A stretch of 64,000 nt of DNA from JAAFIP01 sp043774625 (GTDB taxonomy: Bacteria; Pseudomonadota; Gammaproteobacteria; Burkholderiales; Burkholderiaceae_C): positions 84,309 to 148,308 of the forward strand of contig JAYVTG010000097.1 of NCBI GenBank assembly GCA_043774625.1, read 5' to 3'. Of this stretch, positions 40,715 to 48,445 are shown in pieces (the stretch's first letter is position 1; the number at the start of each line of letters is the position of its first letter). Made by a program: the position numbers and the translations under genes. A model generated the notes under the pieces. The model was not told the DNA's origin, did not search any database, and saw nothing but the letters and a program-made list of their open reading frames with translations.

Positions 40715-42145
40715 ATGTTTTCATTCACAACAACGCATTCAAAACTGGCTCTTGGTGCCATTGCCATGGCGGTACTGTCTGGCTGCGCCAGCCTGTCGCC
40801 CAACGGTAACCAGGCCGACATTACGCAGCTCACTACCGGCAAAACCGCTGGCATCAGCGCGCCCATAGCCGTGGCCGACACCGCTGCCACGCGCGAGGCG
40901 GTCGCCCAGCTGCTGCAAGGCCCCGTCACGGCCGAGTCTGCCGTGCGCATTGCCTTGCTCAACAACCCCGGCCTGCATGCCTCCATGGCCACGCTGGGTG
41001 TTAGCGACGCTGAGCGTGTAGCGGCAGGCCGCTTGCCCAATCCGCATTTCTCCATTGGGCGTTTTGTCGAAGGCGACAAATTGGAGATCGAGCGCGCACT
41101 GCGCTTTAATATCATTGGCCTGGTTACCCTGCCTTGGCGCGCCAAGTGGCAAGGCCAGCAGCACGAACTGGCCAAGCTGAACGCCGCGCAAGACGTCATT
41201 AAGCTGGCAACAGACACCCGCAAGGCCTGGATCAACGCCGTGGCTGCGCAGCAAACCGCTGCCTACATGGCAGACGCCAAACTGGCTGCAGAGGCCAGCG
41301 GCGAGCTGGCGCGACGCCTGACCCGCGTAGGCAACTGGAGTAAGTTGCAGCAGGCGCGTGAACAGGTCTTTCTGGCAGATGCTGTTGCGCAACTGGCGCG
41401 CGCGCAGCAAAACGCCTTTGCCGAACGCGAAAAGCTCATCCGCCTGATGGGCTTGTGGGGCGTGCAAACGCAGTTCAGTTTGAGCGAGCGTTTGCCCAAC
41501 TTGCCCAAAGCCGTGATGGAGATTGAAAACGTAGAAGCGCGCGCGCTGGGCGAGCGGCTAGACGTGCGCAGCAGCGTGGCTGAATCTGGTTATGTCGCTA
41601 ATTCGCTGGGCTTGGTGAAAGCCAGCGGTTTTATCAATGCGTTAGATGTCACGTACCGCCGCAATACGCTGTTTGACAATGCCGCTGGCACGAAGGACAC
41701 CAAGCGCGGCTGGGAGCTGGAGCTGCCCATCCCCATTTTTGACTGGGGCGGCGCGGCCAATGCCAAGGCGCAGGCCGTGTACATGCAGTCGGTAGCCAGG
41801 GTGCGCGAAACGGCCATCAAGGCGCGCAGCGAGGCGCGCGAGAGCTACCACGCTTACCGCACCGCGTATGACCTGGCACGCCATTACCAGGACGAGATAG
41901 TGCCACTGCGCAAATTTATCAACGACGAGATTTTGCTGCGCTACAACGGCATGCTCGATAGCGTGTTTGATCTGCTGGGCGACACACGCACCAATATTGC
42001 TGCCGTCAACTCTGCCATAGAAGCGCAACGCGACTTCTGGCTGGCAGATGCCGACCTGCAAACCACCTTGACGGGCACGTCAGCCGGTGGCTCCGTGATG
42101 ATGAAGGCCAGTGCTGCCAGCGGCGGCGAAGCCAAGGGACACTGA
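40715..42145 (+). CDS. TolC-family outer-membrane factor, lipoprotein
   Basis: A 476-residue protein of the outer-membrane efflux family (CusC/NodT type). Lipobox VLSGC, then two long helical hairpin repeats rich in Ala/Gln/Glu with the family pattern AVRIALLNNPGLHASMATLG and LPNPHFSIGRF. The second repeat includes ELELPIPIFDWGGAANAKAQ. It should form the outer-membrane duct of a tripartite system, but no RND pump or adaptor is present here, so it may serve a pump elsewhere or work with the periplasmic copper proteins. The multicopper oxidase gene begins 6 bases after the stop. Confidence 0.9.
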   Translation: MFSFTTTHSKLALGAIAMAVLSGCASLSPNGNQADITQLTTGKTAGISAPIAVADTAATREAVAQLLQGPVTAESAVRIALLNNPGLHASMATLGVSDAERVAAGRLPNPHFSIGRFVEGDKLEIERALRFNIIGLVTLPWRAKWQGQQHELAKLNAAQDVIKLATDTRKAWINAVAAQQTAAYMADAKLAAEASGELARRLTRVGNWSKLQQAREQVFLADAVAQLARAQQNAFAEREKLIRLMGLWGVQTQFSLSERLPNLPKAVMEIENVEARALGERLDVRSSVAESGYVANSLGLVKASGFINALDVTYRRNTLFDNAAGTKDTKRGWELELPIPIFDWGGAANAKAQAVYMQSVARVRETAIKARSEARESYHAYRTAYDLARHYQDEIVPLRKFINDEILLRYNGMLDSVFDLLGDTRTNIAAVNSAIEAQRDFWLADADLQTTLTGTSAGGSVMMKASAASGGEAKGH

Positions 42146-42151
42146 AATTTT

Positions 42152-43600
42152 ATGGATACCAAAAATATGAACCACCAAAGCGCGCCGAACAGCCGCAGAC
42201 AGTTTTTTGCAGGCGCTGGCACCGCCATAGCCACTGCAGTAGCCGCAAGCAGCGTCAGCCGCGTGGCCATGGCTGCGTTACCCGAGCCGGTGATGATGGC
42301 CAAGCCCGACACCATGCCCCCGCTAGTGCCCAATACGGGCAGACCGTATAACCCGGTCGTCACATTGAACGGCTGGACACTGCCCTGGCGCATGAACAAC
42401 GGCGTGAAAGAGTTTCACCTGGTAGCCGAACCCGTGGTGCGCGAAATGAGCCCGGGCTTCAAAGCCAATATGTGGGGCTACAACGGCCAAAGCCCGGGCC
42501 CCACCATTGAGGTGGTGGAAGGTGACCGCGTGCGTATTTTCGTCACCAACAAATTGCCCGAACACACCACCGTACATTGGCACGGCCAGCGCCTACCCAA
42601 CGGCATGGACGGTGTGGGCGGCCTGAACCAGCCGCAAATACCTGTGGGTAAAACCTTTGTGTACGAGTTTGAAGCCCGCCGCCCTGGCACTTTCATGTAC
42701 CACCCGCATGCGGACGAGATGACGCAAATGGCCATGGGCATGATGGGTTTTTGGATTACACATCCTAAAAACAAGCACCCGTTGATTGACGAGGTTAACC
42801 GCGATTTTTGTTTTTTGCTCTCCAGCTACGACATCGACCCCGGCAGCAAGACTCCCAAGGTGATGACCATGCTGGATCAAAACCTGTGGACTTGGAACAG
42901 CCGAATTTTTCCGGGTATCGACACGCTCAACGTGCGCCACAACGACAAAGTGCGCATCCGCTTTGGCAACCTGACCATGACCAACCACCCGATCCACCTG
43001 CATGGCCATGAATTTTTGGTAACGGGCACAGATGGTGGCCCCACTCCTAAAACATCGCGCTGGCCCGAAGTAACCACCGATGTAGCCGTTGGGCAAATGC
43101 GGCAAATCGAGTTTTTGGCAGACGAAGAAGGCGACTGGGCTTTTCATTGCCACAAGAGCCACCACACCATGAACGCCATGGGTCACAACATTCCCACCAT
43201 GATTGGGGTAGACCACAAGGGCTTGGTCAAAAAGCTGCGCAAGGTGGTGCCCGAATACATGGTGATGGGCGAGCGCGGCATGGCCGACATGGGCGAGATG
43301 GAGATGGAAATTCCAGAAAACACAACGCCCATGATGACAGGCACCGGCCCTTATGGTTCGGTCGAAATGGGCGGCATGTTCACCATGGTCAAGGTGCGCA
43401 AAGACCAGAAAGCGGGCGACTACAAAGACCCGGGCTGGTACAAGCAGCCGCCCGGCACACAGGCCTTTGAATGGACGGGCGCGCTGCCCGACCCGGCGCG
43501 CTTCAAGGCCGAAGGCACCGGCATCATGCCTACGATGGAAAAACCCATGCAGAAAGAGCCAGTGACTGTGCGCAAACCCACTGGCCCCATGCAGCATTGA
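42152..43600 (+). CDS. CopA-like multicopper oxidase, Tat-exported
   Basis: A 482-residue periplasmic multicopper oxidase, probably oxidising Cu(I) to the less toxic Cu(II). The Tat signal RRQFFAGAGTAIATA is followed by three cupredoxin domains. Copper ligands: HWHG near 133, HPHAD near 175, HPIHLHGH near 280 and HCHKSHH near 332. A Met-rich segment (ERGMADMGEMEMEIPE and MGGMFTMVKV) follows the last site, typical of copper-binding members. It lies directly after the TolC-like gene and before a cupredoxin gene, in one probable operon. Confidence 0.94.
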   Translation: MDTKNMNHQSAPNSRRQFFAGAGTAIATAVAASSVSRVAMAALPEPVMMAKPDTMPPLVPNTGRPYNPVVTLNGWTLPWRMNNGVKEFHLVAEPVVREMSPGFKANMWGYNGQSPGPTIEVVEGDRVRIFVTNKLPEHTTVHWHGQRLPNGMDGVGGLNQPQIPVGKTFVYEFEARRPGTFMYHPHADEMTQMAMGMMGFWITHPKNKHPLIDEVNRDFCFLLSSYDIDPGSKTPKVMTMLDQNLWTWNSRIFPGIDTLNVRHNDKVRIRFGNLTMTNHPIHLHGHEFLVTGTDGGPTPKTSRWPEVTTDVAVGQMRQIEFLADEEGDWAFHCHKSHHTMNAMGHNIPTMIGVDHKGLVKKLRKVVPEYMVMGERGMADMGEMEMEIPENTTPMMTGTGPYGSVEMGGMFTMVKVRKDQKAGDYKDPGWYKQPPGTQAFEWTGALPDPARFKAEGTGIMPTMEKPMQKEPVTVRKPTGPMQH

Positions 43601-43667
43601 AATTGATTACCCCTTTCCCAGACTCGCATTAATCCCCCTAACTCACTTTATTTAGAAAGACTTTCAA

Positions 43668-44507
43668 ATGACACCATTCAAATTTGCTATAAAATTAATA
43701 GCTGCTTGCGCAATATCTGCGGCTTATTTCAGCACTTATGCTGCCGGATCGCACGCGGGCGGGCATGAAGAAGCCAACGTAGGGCAAGCTGGCAAGGCCG
43801 AAAACGTAAGTCGTACCGTCAAAGTCAAGATGACAGACTCCATGCGTTTTACACCAGCCAGCATTAGTGTTAAACAAGGCGAAACCATCCGTTTTGTCGT
43901 CACCAACGCCGGGCAGATAAAACACGAAATGGTGCTGGGCACCGAAAAGGAACTAAAAGAACATAACGAAGTGATGAAGAAAAATCCGGTTATGGAACAT
44001 GCAGACAACAACATGATTACCCTGGCGCCTGGCAAATCTGGAGACATCGTTTGGCAATTCACCCAGGCAGGCAAAGTCAACTTCGCTTGTCTTCAGCCTG
44101 ATCATTACGATGCAGGCATGAAAGGTGCTGTAAAAGTTGCGGCCAACAAAGCGATGGCAACTACAGCAAAAACCGCTGCAAATCCGTCACCTGCATTGGT
44201 ACCGCCCCAAACCGCGGTGGCTGCTGCCGTGCCAACGCCCGTTAAAACTTCACCCGCCAACAACGCTACTTCACCTAAGCTGGAGATGACCAATGGTGAG
44301 GTTCGCAAAATAGACAAGGACTCCGGAAAGATCACTCTCAAACATGGCGACATTAAAAATCTGGATATGCCCGCCATGACGATGGCATTCAAGGTAAGCG
44401 ACCCTAAGCTCCTTGACCTGGTCAAGGTAGGCGATACGGTTGATTTCAGAGCTGAAAAAGTGAACGGTCAGTTCACCGTAACGGACATTGAGACGGCAAG
44501 AAAGTAA
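43668..44507 (+). CDS. Cupredoxin fused to a CusF-like copper-binding domain
   Basis: A 279-residue periplasmic protein. Residues 1-25 are a signal peptide (KLIAACAISAAYFSTYA) written by an R60 copy. About 45-155 is a plastocyanin/azurin-like domain with ligands in IKHEMVLG (His), FACLQPDHYDAGM (Cys, His, Met). A Pro/Ala linker of about 45 residues follows, then a CusF domain (NGEVRKIDKDSGKITLKHGD, then IKNLDMPAMTMAFKV) with the His and two Met ligands. The same two domains are encoded as separate proteins at 45362 and 45968, so the fusion suggests direct copper transfer between them. Confidence 0.9.
   Translation: MTPFKFAIKLIAACAISAAYFSTYAAGSHAGGHEEANVGQAGKAENVSRTVKVKMTDSMRFTPASISVKQGETIRFVVTNAGQIKHEMVLGTEKELKEHNEVMKKNPVMEHADNNMITLAPGKSGDIVWQFTQAGKVNFACLQPDHYDAGMKGAVKVAANKAMATTAKTAANPSPALVPPQTAVAAAVPTPVKTSPANNATSPKLEMTNGEVRKIDKDSGKITLKHGDIKNLDMPAMTMAFKVSDPKLLDLVKVGDTVDFRAEKVNGQFTVTDIETARK
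43684..43735 (+). repeat. R60 dispersed repeat copy forming a signal peptide
   Basis: TTGCTATAAAATTAATAGCT then GCTTGCGCAATATCTGCGGC. The right half is diverged. Confidence 0.9.
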
Positions 44508-44578
44508 AAGCGTCGCTGCCTTACCAGTTGTCCAATAATTTCTGAACATAAAAGTGAATTGAAAGGATCGGGACTTCC

Positions 44579-45277
44579 ATGATGCTCACCCGTACTTTAA
44601 AGCCCATTCCAAAGCGATGCAATCCCTCCAGACAGCAATCGCTTACTGATTACCAGGATCTGGCTGATGGTTATGACGCGACCTGCGGACACGTTACCCA
44701 TGTACGCTTACATGCTATTGATCAGTTGCATTTAAAGCGTGGACAAGTGGTGCTGGACATTGCATGCGGCACTGGCGCCACGCTACTGGAATTGGTCGAC
44801 CGGGTAGGAGCAAGGGGCAAGGTCTTGGGCGTAGAACAATCGCCCGCCATGGCAGCGCTTGCACACCAGCGTATCAACAGCCACGCGCTCAAGGCAGCGA
44901 TTCAATTGCACATCACATCTGCTGAAGAATTTCATACCAATGTGCAGGCAGATGCCGTACTGATGTGTTTTACACAAGACGTATTGCAAAACCCACAAGC
45001 ACTGGAAAAGATTTTTAGCCATGTAAAACCTGGTGCCGCTCTGGCTGTCACCGGTGTACGCCTGCAACCCTGGCTGTACGCTTGGCCCGTCAATATGTGG
45101 GCGCTACTGCGCAGTAAAAGCTACTTCACCACTACACGCGGGCTCATGCAACCCTGGGCACCGTTACTGCCATATTGCCCAGACCTGAAAGTGCAGCGCA
45201 CCTACCACATGGGGTTGACCTATCTTGCGTTCGGGCACTATCAACCTCTGGAGATCACACCAAAACACTATCAATAG
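44579..45277 (+). CDS. SAM-dependent methyltransferase (class I)
   Basis: A 232-residue cytoplasmic methyltransferase. The SAM site is VLDIACGTGATLLELVDRVG (motif I near 60), then the acidic VLGVEQSP (motif II) and ADAVLMCFTQDVLQNPQA (motif IV/post). The substrate is unknown; the opening YQDLADGYDATCG resembles UbiE/arsenite-methyltransferase-like small-molecule enzymes. It sits between two copper cupredoxin genes on the same strand, an odd place for a methylase. Its last residues (TPKHYQ) and stop lie in a truncated R60 copy. ATG 44579 or 44582 could start. Confidence 0.82.
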   Translation: MMLTRTLKPIPKRCNPSRQQSLTDYQDLADGYDATCGHVTHVRLHAIDQLHLKRGQVVLDIACGTGATLLELVDRVGARGKVLGVEQSPAMAALAHQRINSHALKAAIQLHITSAEEFHTNVQADAVLMCFTQDVLQNPQALEKIFSHVKPGAALAVTGVRLQPWLYAWPVNMWALLRSKSYFTTTRGLMQPWAPLLPYCPDLKVQRTYHMGLTYLAFGHYQPLEITPKHYQ

Positions 45278-45300
45278 CATAGCTGCTTGCGCAATATGTG
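45266..45300 (+). repeat. Truncated R60 copy at a gene 3' end
   Basis: CACTATCAATAGCATAGCTG then CTTGCGCAATATGTG. The left half only; it ends the methyltransferase gene. Confidence 0.7.
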
Positions 45301-45361
45301 TAACGATTTACAACGTATTAGTCATTTTTTCTTAGTCATTATCTTTAAAAGGAAACTCTCG

Positions 45362-45883
45362 ATGAACACCATAAAAACTCTGCTTGCCACCGCCTTGATG
45401 GGCCTTTCTATCACTGTATTTGCACACGGCAACGAAGACCATGCAACACCCGCTGGCCCTGTCAAGAAAGAACAAAAGGCCTGGGGTATTGCGGGCGACC
45501 TGAAGTCCGTAAAAAGAACAGTGGAATTTAAAATGACCGATGCCATGCGCTTTACCCCAGACCACCTGGAAGTTAAGCAAGGCGATACCCTGAAGTTTGT
45601 GCTTCGCAATGATGGCGCTGTCATGCATGAATTTGTCATCGGTACCAAGCAAGATCTGGACGAACACGCCGCATTGATGCTGAAGTTTCCCACCATGGAG
45701 CATTCGGAGCCGTACATGGCACACGTCGGCCCCCAAAAGACGGGCGAAATTATCTGGACGTTCAACAAACCCGGTGATTTTGATTTTGCTTGCCTGATCG
45801 CAGGACATTATCAGGCGGGCATGGTTGGAAAGATCAAGGTACTGGCTGCCAACGATGGTGGCCACTCTACCCATAAACACTGA
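45362..45883 (+). CDS. Periplasmic cupredoxin (plastocyanin/azurin-like)
   Basis: A 173-residue exported copper protein. Signal peptide TLLATALMGLSITVFAHG, then a cupredoxin domain closely resembling that at 43668: EFKMTDAMRFTPDHLEVKQG, AVMHEFVIGT (His ligand) and FACLIAGHYQAGM (Cys, His, Met). His-rich ends (HGNEDH and HSTHKH). ATG 45362 was chosen because the longer frame has no signal peptide at its start. It probably shuttles copper or electrons to the CopA-like oxidase. Confidence 0.9.
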   Translation: MNTIKTLLATALMGLSITVFAHGNEDHATPAGPVKKEQKAWGIAGDLKSVKRTVEFKMTDAMRFTPDHLEVKQGDTLKFVLRNDGAVMHEFVIGTKQDLDEHAALMLKFPTMEHSEPYMAHVGPQKTGEIIWTFNKPGDFDFACLIAGHYQAGMVGKIKVLAANDGGHSTHKH

Positions 45884-45967
45884 TTTTTGTCACGCGAAAT
45901 TTGTCTACTCTCATAGCCGGTAGCGCGTTTATAGGCTATGTGTTTGTTTATTTAAAAAGGAATTTGT

Positions 45968-46321
45968 ATGAAAAAAGCTCTCACCACCATCGCTCTGGTC
46001 CTAGGCTTCAGCGCATCTTTTGCACAAAACTCCGCCACCGGCCCATCGGCCATGACAGACAAGGCACCAGTCGCCGGCTCAACCACGGCCAAAGACATGA
46101 CCGAGGCTGAAGTGCGCAAGGTTGACAAAGACACTAAAAAAGTTACGCTCAAGCATGGCCCGATTAAAAACCTGGACATGCCCGGCATGACCATGGTTTT
46201 TCAGGTGCGTGACCCTGCGGTTTTAGACAAGCTGGTAGCTGGCGAAAAAATTAAATTCAGCGCTGAACAACAACAGGGAGCCTTTGTAGTGACCGATGTT
46301 GAAAAGGTGGAAACAAAATGA
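45968..46321 (+). CDS. cusF: CusF-like periplasmic copper chaperone
   Basis: A 117-residue exported protein. Signal peptide TTIALVLGFSASFAQ, then the CusF beta-barrel: EAEVRKVDKDTKKVTLKHGP, IKNLDMPGMTMVFQVRDP with the His and Met copper(I) ligands (and Trp replaced by the local pattern). AAAAAGGAATTTGT precedes ATG 45968. The stop overlaps the ATG of a 50-residue membrane protein (ATGATG...TGA). It is nearly the same as the C-terminal domain of the fusion protein at 43668. Confidence 0.92.
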   Translation: MKKALTTIALVLGFSASFAQNSATGPSAMTDKAPVAGSTTAKDMTEAEVRKVDKDTKKVTLKHGPIKNLDMPGMTMVFQVRDPAVLDKLVAGEKIKFSAEQQQGAFVVTDVEKVETK

Positions 46322-46470
46322 TGTCCGAATTCATGGAGTACTGGCTTCCCTGCTGGTACGCCTCGTTGTGGATACTGGGGTCGATAGCTGTTGCCTTGGT
46401 GGCTGGCTATTCCCTGGGCCGGATGCGCGAGCAGCTGGTTTTGCTGGAAATACTACGGCCAGAGGCTTGA
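46318..46470 (+). CDS. Small single-pass membrane protein, 50 residues
   Basis: Sequence MMSEFMEYWLPCWYASLWIL continues into a hydrophobic helix (GSIAVALVAGYSLGRMREQL) and ends ILRPEA. The start codon overlaps the cusF stop (ATGA) and suggests translational coupling. One membrane segment (about 13-33) and a Cys near 12. No family is recognised. It is plausibly a membrane partner of CusF, but this is context only. Confidence 0.55.
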   Translation: MMSEFMEYWLPCWYASLWILGSIAVALVAGYSLGRMREQLVLLEILRPEA

Positions 46471-46527
46471 TACTCCGCATGGCCGTTTTTCTGAACCAAA
46501 TGTGAGCCACTGAGTCCAAACAAGCCT

Positions 46528-46887
46528 ATGTTTCACTGGATCGCCATTGTCTTGATGATTGCACTGCCACTGCGCAGCGGGTTGGCCGCCGTGCAATTTT
46601 GCCCGTGGATGGCCGCGCAAGAAATTCAGATGCAAATGCAACTGCAAGCTGATCCGTCTGCAGCAAACACCAGCATGGCAGGCGCTATGGACGACTGCCC
46701 TGAAATGTCTGCCACCGGCGGTGCGTGCCAGTTGCAAAAAGCCTGTACCATCACTCCCATTTTGTTGAACGCACCCGCCAAGGTGCTGCCCCATGCGCAA
46801 CCTGTGCACGCCGCCTGGCGTTCAGTGTTTGCCATTTCCATTGACACGGCGGTTCCGCAACCCGTACCCATCGCACCTCTCTCCTAA
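46528..46887 (+). CDS. Exported small Cys protein of the copper cluster (DUF2946-like)
   Basis: A 119-residue secreted protein. Signal peptide IAIVLMIALPLRSGLAAV, then three Cys (FCPWMA, DDCPEMS, GACQLQKAC region) and a Met/Gln-rich stretch EIQMQMQLQADP. The LPLR end of the signal peptide is shared with the protein at 39679, and both resemble DUF2946-like proteins of copper clusters. Periplasmic copper binding is possible; evidence is limited to composition and context. Confidence 0.6.
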   Translation: MFHWIAIVLMIALPLRSGLAAVQFCPWMAAQEIQMQMQLQADPSAANTSMAGAMDDCPEMSATGGACQLQKACTITPILLNAPAKVLPHAQPVHAAWRSVFAISIDTAVPQPVPIAPLS

Positions 46888-46935
46888 GACCGTTATTCTT
46901 CGGCCTACAACAGGCTGTTCTTACTGGAGACTTTG

Positions 46936-47583
46936 ATGCATATTTTGAAATGGCCCCTGCTGGCCACAGGGTTACTTTTTGCGGTAGCGCAGGCGCAAGC
47001 TGGCCCCATGGGTTTTAAAGACAGCACCATGACTATGGGCGACTTTGGCGGCAACTGGCGTGAGGGTTTTGTCAACTACGCCTTGACGCCGCGCGATGCC
47101 TTGGGCGGTGGCCTGACCTGGATGCGTTCTGACGACAAGCTACGCACCCGCCTGTTTACCGAGGCGACTTACACCCGACTGGTAAAACGCTGGAACGGCG
47201 AGCATTCGCAGGCCAATGTGTGGTTTGTAGGCGGTGTGGGCGCGGTGACTGGCAACGACTTTGGCGGCAGCAAGACCATGCTGGCGCCGGGTCTGGCCGT
47301 TGACTGGGAAACCACCCGTCTGTACACGGCTGCAGCTGCCAGGCTCTACCGCGCCAATGGCCTCAAGCACGACTTTGGCTCTGTGCGCCTGGGGTTTTCG
47401 TTTTACGAGGTGGACTATGACGAAGTGCAGCCCTGGTTTGTTTTGGAAGCACGGCGCATGCGCGAGCTGTCGGACACGACCGAAATCACGCCCATGCTGC
47501 GCCTGGTACACAAACGCTATTTTTTGGAGCTGGGCGTTAACCAGGCCAAACAAGGGCGTTTTAATTTGATGTATATTTTTTAG
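46936..47583 (+). CDS. Exported beta-rich hypothetical protein
   Basis: A 215-residue protein with a signal peptide (LLATGLLFAVAQAQA). The mature part alternates hydrophobic and aromatic residues (GLTWMRSDDKLRTRLFTEAT, NVWFVGGVGAVTG, RLGFSFYEVDYDEVQPWFVL) and ends in F (LMYIF), so a small outer-membrane beta-barrel is likely. AGGAGA-type ribosome site (GGAGA) precedes ATG 46936. It sits in the copper/mercury-like cluster and may be a metal-resistance outer-membrane protein of the CopB/unknown type. Confidence 0.65.
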   Translation: MHILKWPLLATGLLFAVAQAQAGPMGFKDSTMTMGDFGGNWREGFVNYALTPRDALGGGLTWMRSDDKLRTRLFTEATYTRLVKRWNGEHSQANVWFVGGVGAVTGNDFGGSKTMLAPGLAVDWETTRLYTAAAARLYRANGLKHDFGSVRLGFSFYEVDYDEVQPWFVLEARRMRELSDTTEITPMLRLVHKRYFLELGVNQAKQGRFNLMYIF

Positions 47584-47596
47584 ACAAGGACTTACC

Positions 47597-47962
47597 ATGA
47601 AAACTATTTTTGTAAAACCATTCACTACTAAATTGGTAGCTGCTTGCGCATTATCTACGCTGGCTACCGGCATATTTACCTCTGCAATGGCAGCAGAAAC
47701 CATGAAAGTAACGGTCAACGGCATGGTCTGTGCGTTTTGCGCGCAGGGCATTGAAAAACGCCTCACCAGTATGGCCAGCACCAAGGCCGTGTTTGTCGAT
47801 CTGCGGCAAAGAATCGTCGCAGTAGAAGCCAAAGACGGACAAAAGCTGGACGGCAAATCCATCACCGCTGAAATTACCGATGCCGGCTACGACGTGGTAA
47901 AGCTGGAAGCCAGCACCAAAACCGTGGACGAGATCAAGGCCGATTTGAAAGCGAAGAAATGA
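47597..47962 (+). CDS. Periplasmic HMA-domain metal-binding protein (MerP-like)
   Basis: A 121-residue protein with a signal peptide (KLVAACALSTLATGIFTSAM ending AAE) written by an R60 copy, then one heavy-metal-associated domain with GMVCAFCAQGIEKRL (CxxC) and ITDAGYDVVKLE. MerP-like proteins bind a soft metal in the periplasm and pass it to a membrane transporter. The next gene, overlapping by 4 bases (ATGA), encodes a MerT-like membrane protein, which supports this. The metal (Hg, Cu) is not decided. Confidence 0.88.
   Translation: MKTIFVKPFTTKLVAACALSTLATGIFTSAMAAETMKVTVNGMVCAFCAQGIEKRLTSMASTKAVFVDLRQRIVAVEAKDGQKLDGKSITAEITDAGYDVVKLEASTKTVDEIKADLKAKK
47622..47680 (+). repeat. R60 dispersed repeat copy forming a signal peptide
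   Basis: CACTACTAAATTGGTAGCTG then CTTGCGCATTATCTACGCTG. Signal-peptide frame (LVAACALSTLATG). Confidence 0.9.
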
Positions 47963-48369
47963 GCTTGATGACTACCTCCACTGATGGCCAGGTGGAAAAC
48001 CGCAGCAGTCTGTGGTCTTCCATCGCGTCGCTGTTTGCCAGCTCGTCTACTCTGGTGTGCTGCGCCCTGCCTGCCTTGCTGGTGGCGCTGGGCGCGGGGG
48101 CGGCGCTGTCCAGCCTGGTGAGTGTGTTTCCGCAACTGGTGTGGTTGTCAGAGCATAAGGTGGGCTTGTTCGTCTTTGCGGGAGCCATGCTGGCGGTAAG
48201 CGGCGTATTGCAATGGAACGCCCGTTTTGCCCCTTGCCCTACCGACCCCGCCTTGCGCACAGCCTGTTTGCGAACGCGTAAAACTTCGTTTTGGGTGTAT
48301 TTGGCCAGTGTGGCGTTGTATGCTGTGGGTGGGTGGTTTGCATTTATCGCGCCACTGCTCATGGACTAA
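47959..48369 (+). CDS. MerT-like membrane metal transport protein
   Basis: A 136-residue inner-membrane protein with three to four helices and a Cys pair in the first (STLVCCALPALLVALGAG). It also has CPTDPALRTACL in a loop, as MerT-like proteins do. It overlaps the MerP-like gene (ATGA). The pair is the mercuric-transport plan, but no merA reductase or merR is present, so copper or another soft metal is possible. The C-terminal helix ends IAPLLMD. Confidence 0.82.
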   Translation: MSLMTTSTDGQVENRSSLWSSIASLFASSSTLVCCALPALLVALGAGAALSSLVSVFPQLVWLSEHKVGLFVFAGAMLAVSGVLQWNARFAPCPTDPALRTACLRTRKTSFWVYLASVALYAVGGWFAFIAPLLMD

Positions 48370-48389
48370 ACTGCCGTTTCCTGCGCAAT

Positions 48390-48435
48390 CTGCTACGTAT
48401 TTGGTAGCTGATTGCGCAGCTTCTATGTAGGCTAG
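48390..48435 (+). repeat. Diverged R60 copy, intergenic
   Basis: CTGCTACGTATTTGGTAGCT then GATTGCGCAGCTTCTATGTA. Weak copy between the MerT-like gene and the TAXI-type gene. Confidence 0.5.
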
Positions 48436-48445
48436 GGTCAGATTT

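Noticed and set aside
42593..43597. 334-codon open frame opposite the multicopper oxidase
   Set aside because: Shadow of the copper-site His/Met-rich gene, no ribosome site or motif.
46410..46445. ATGCGCGAGCAGCTGGT in the small CusF-linked gene as an R60 copy
   Set aside because: Only a short core matches and both arms are missing; probably chance.
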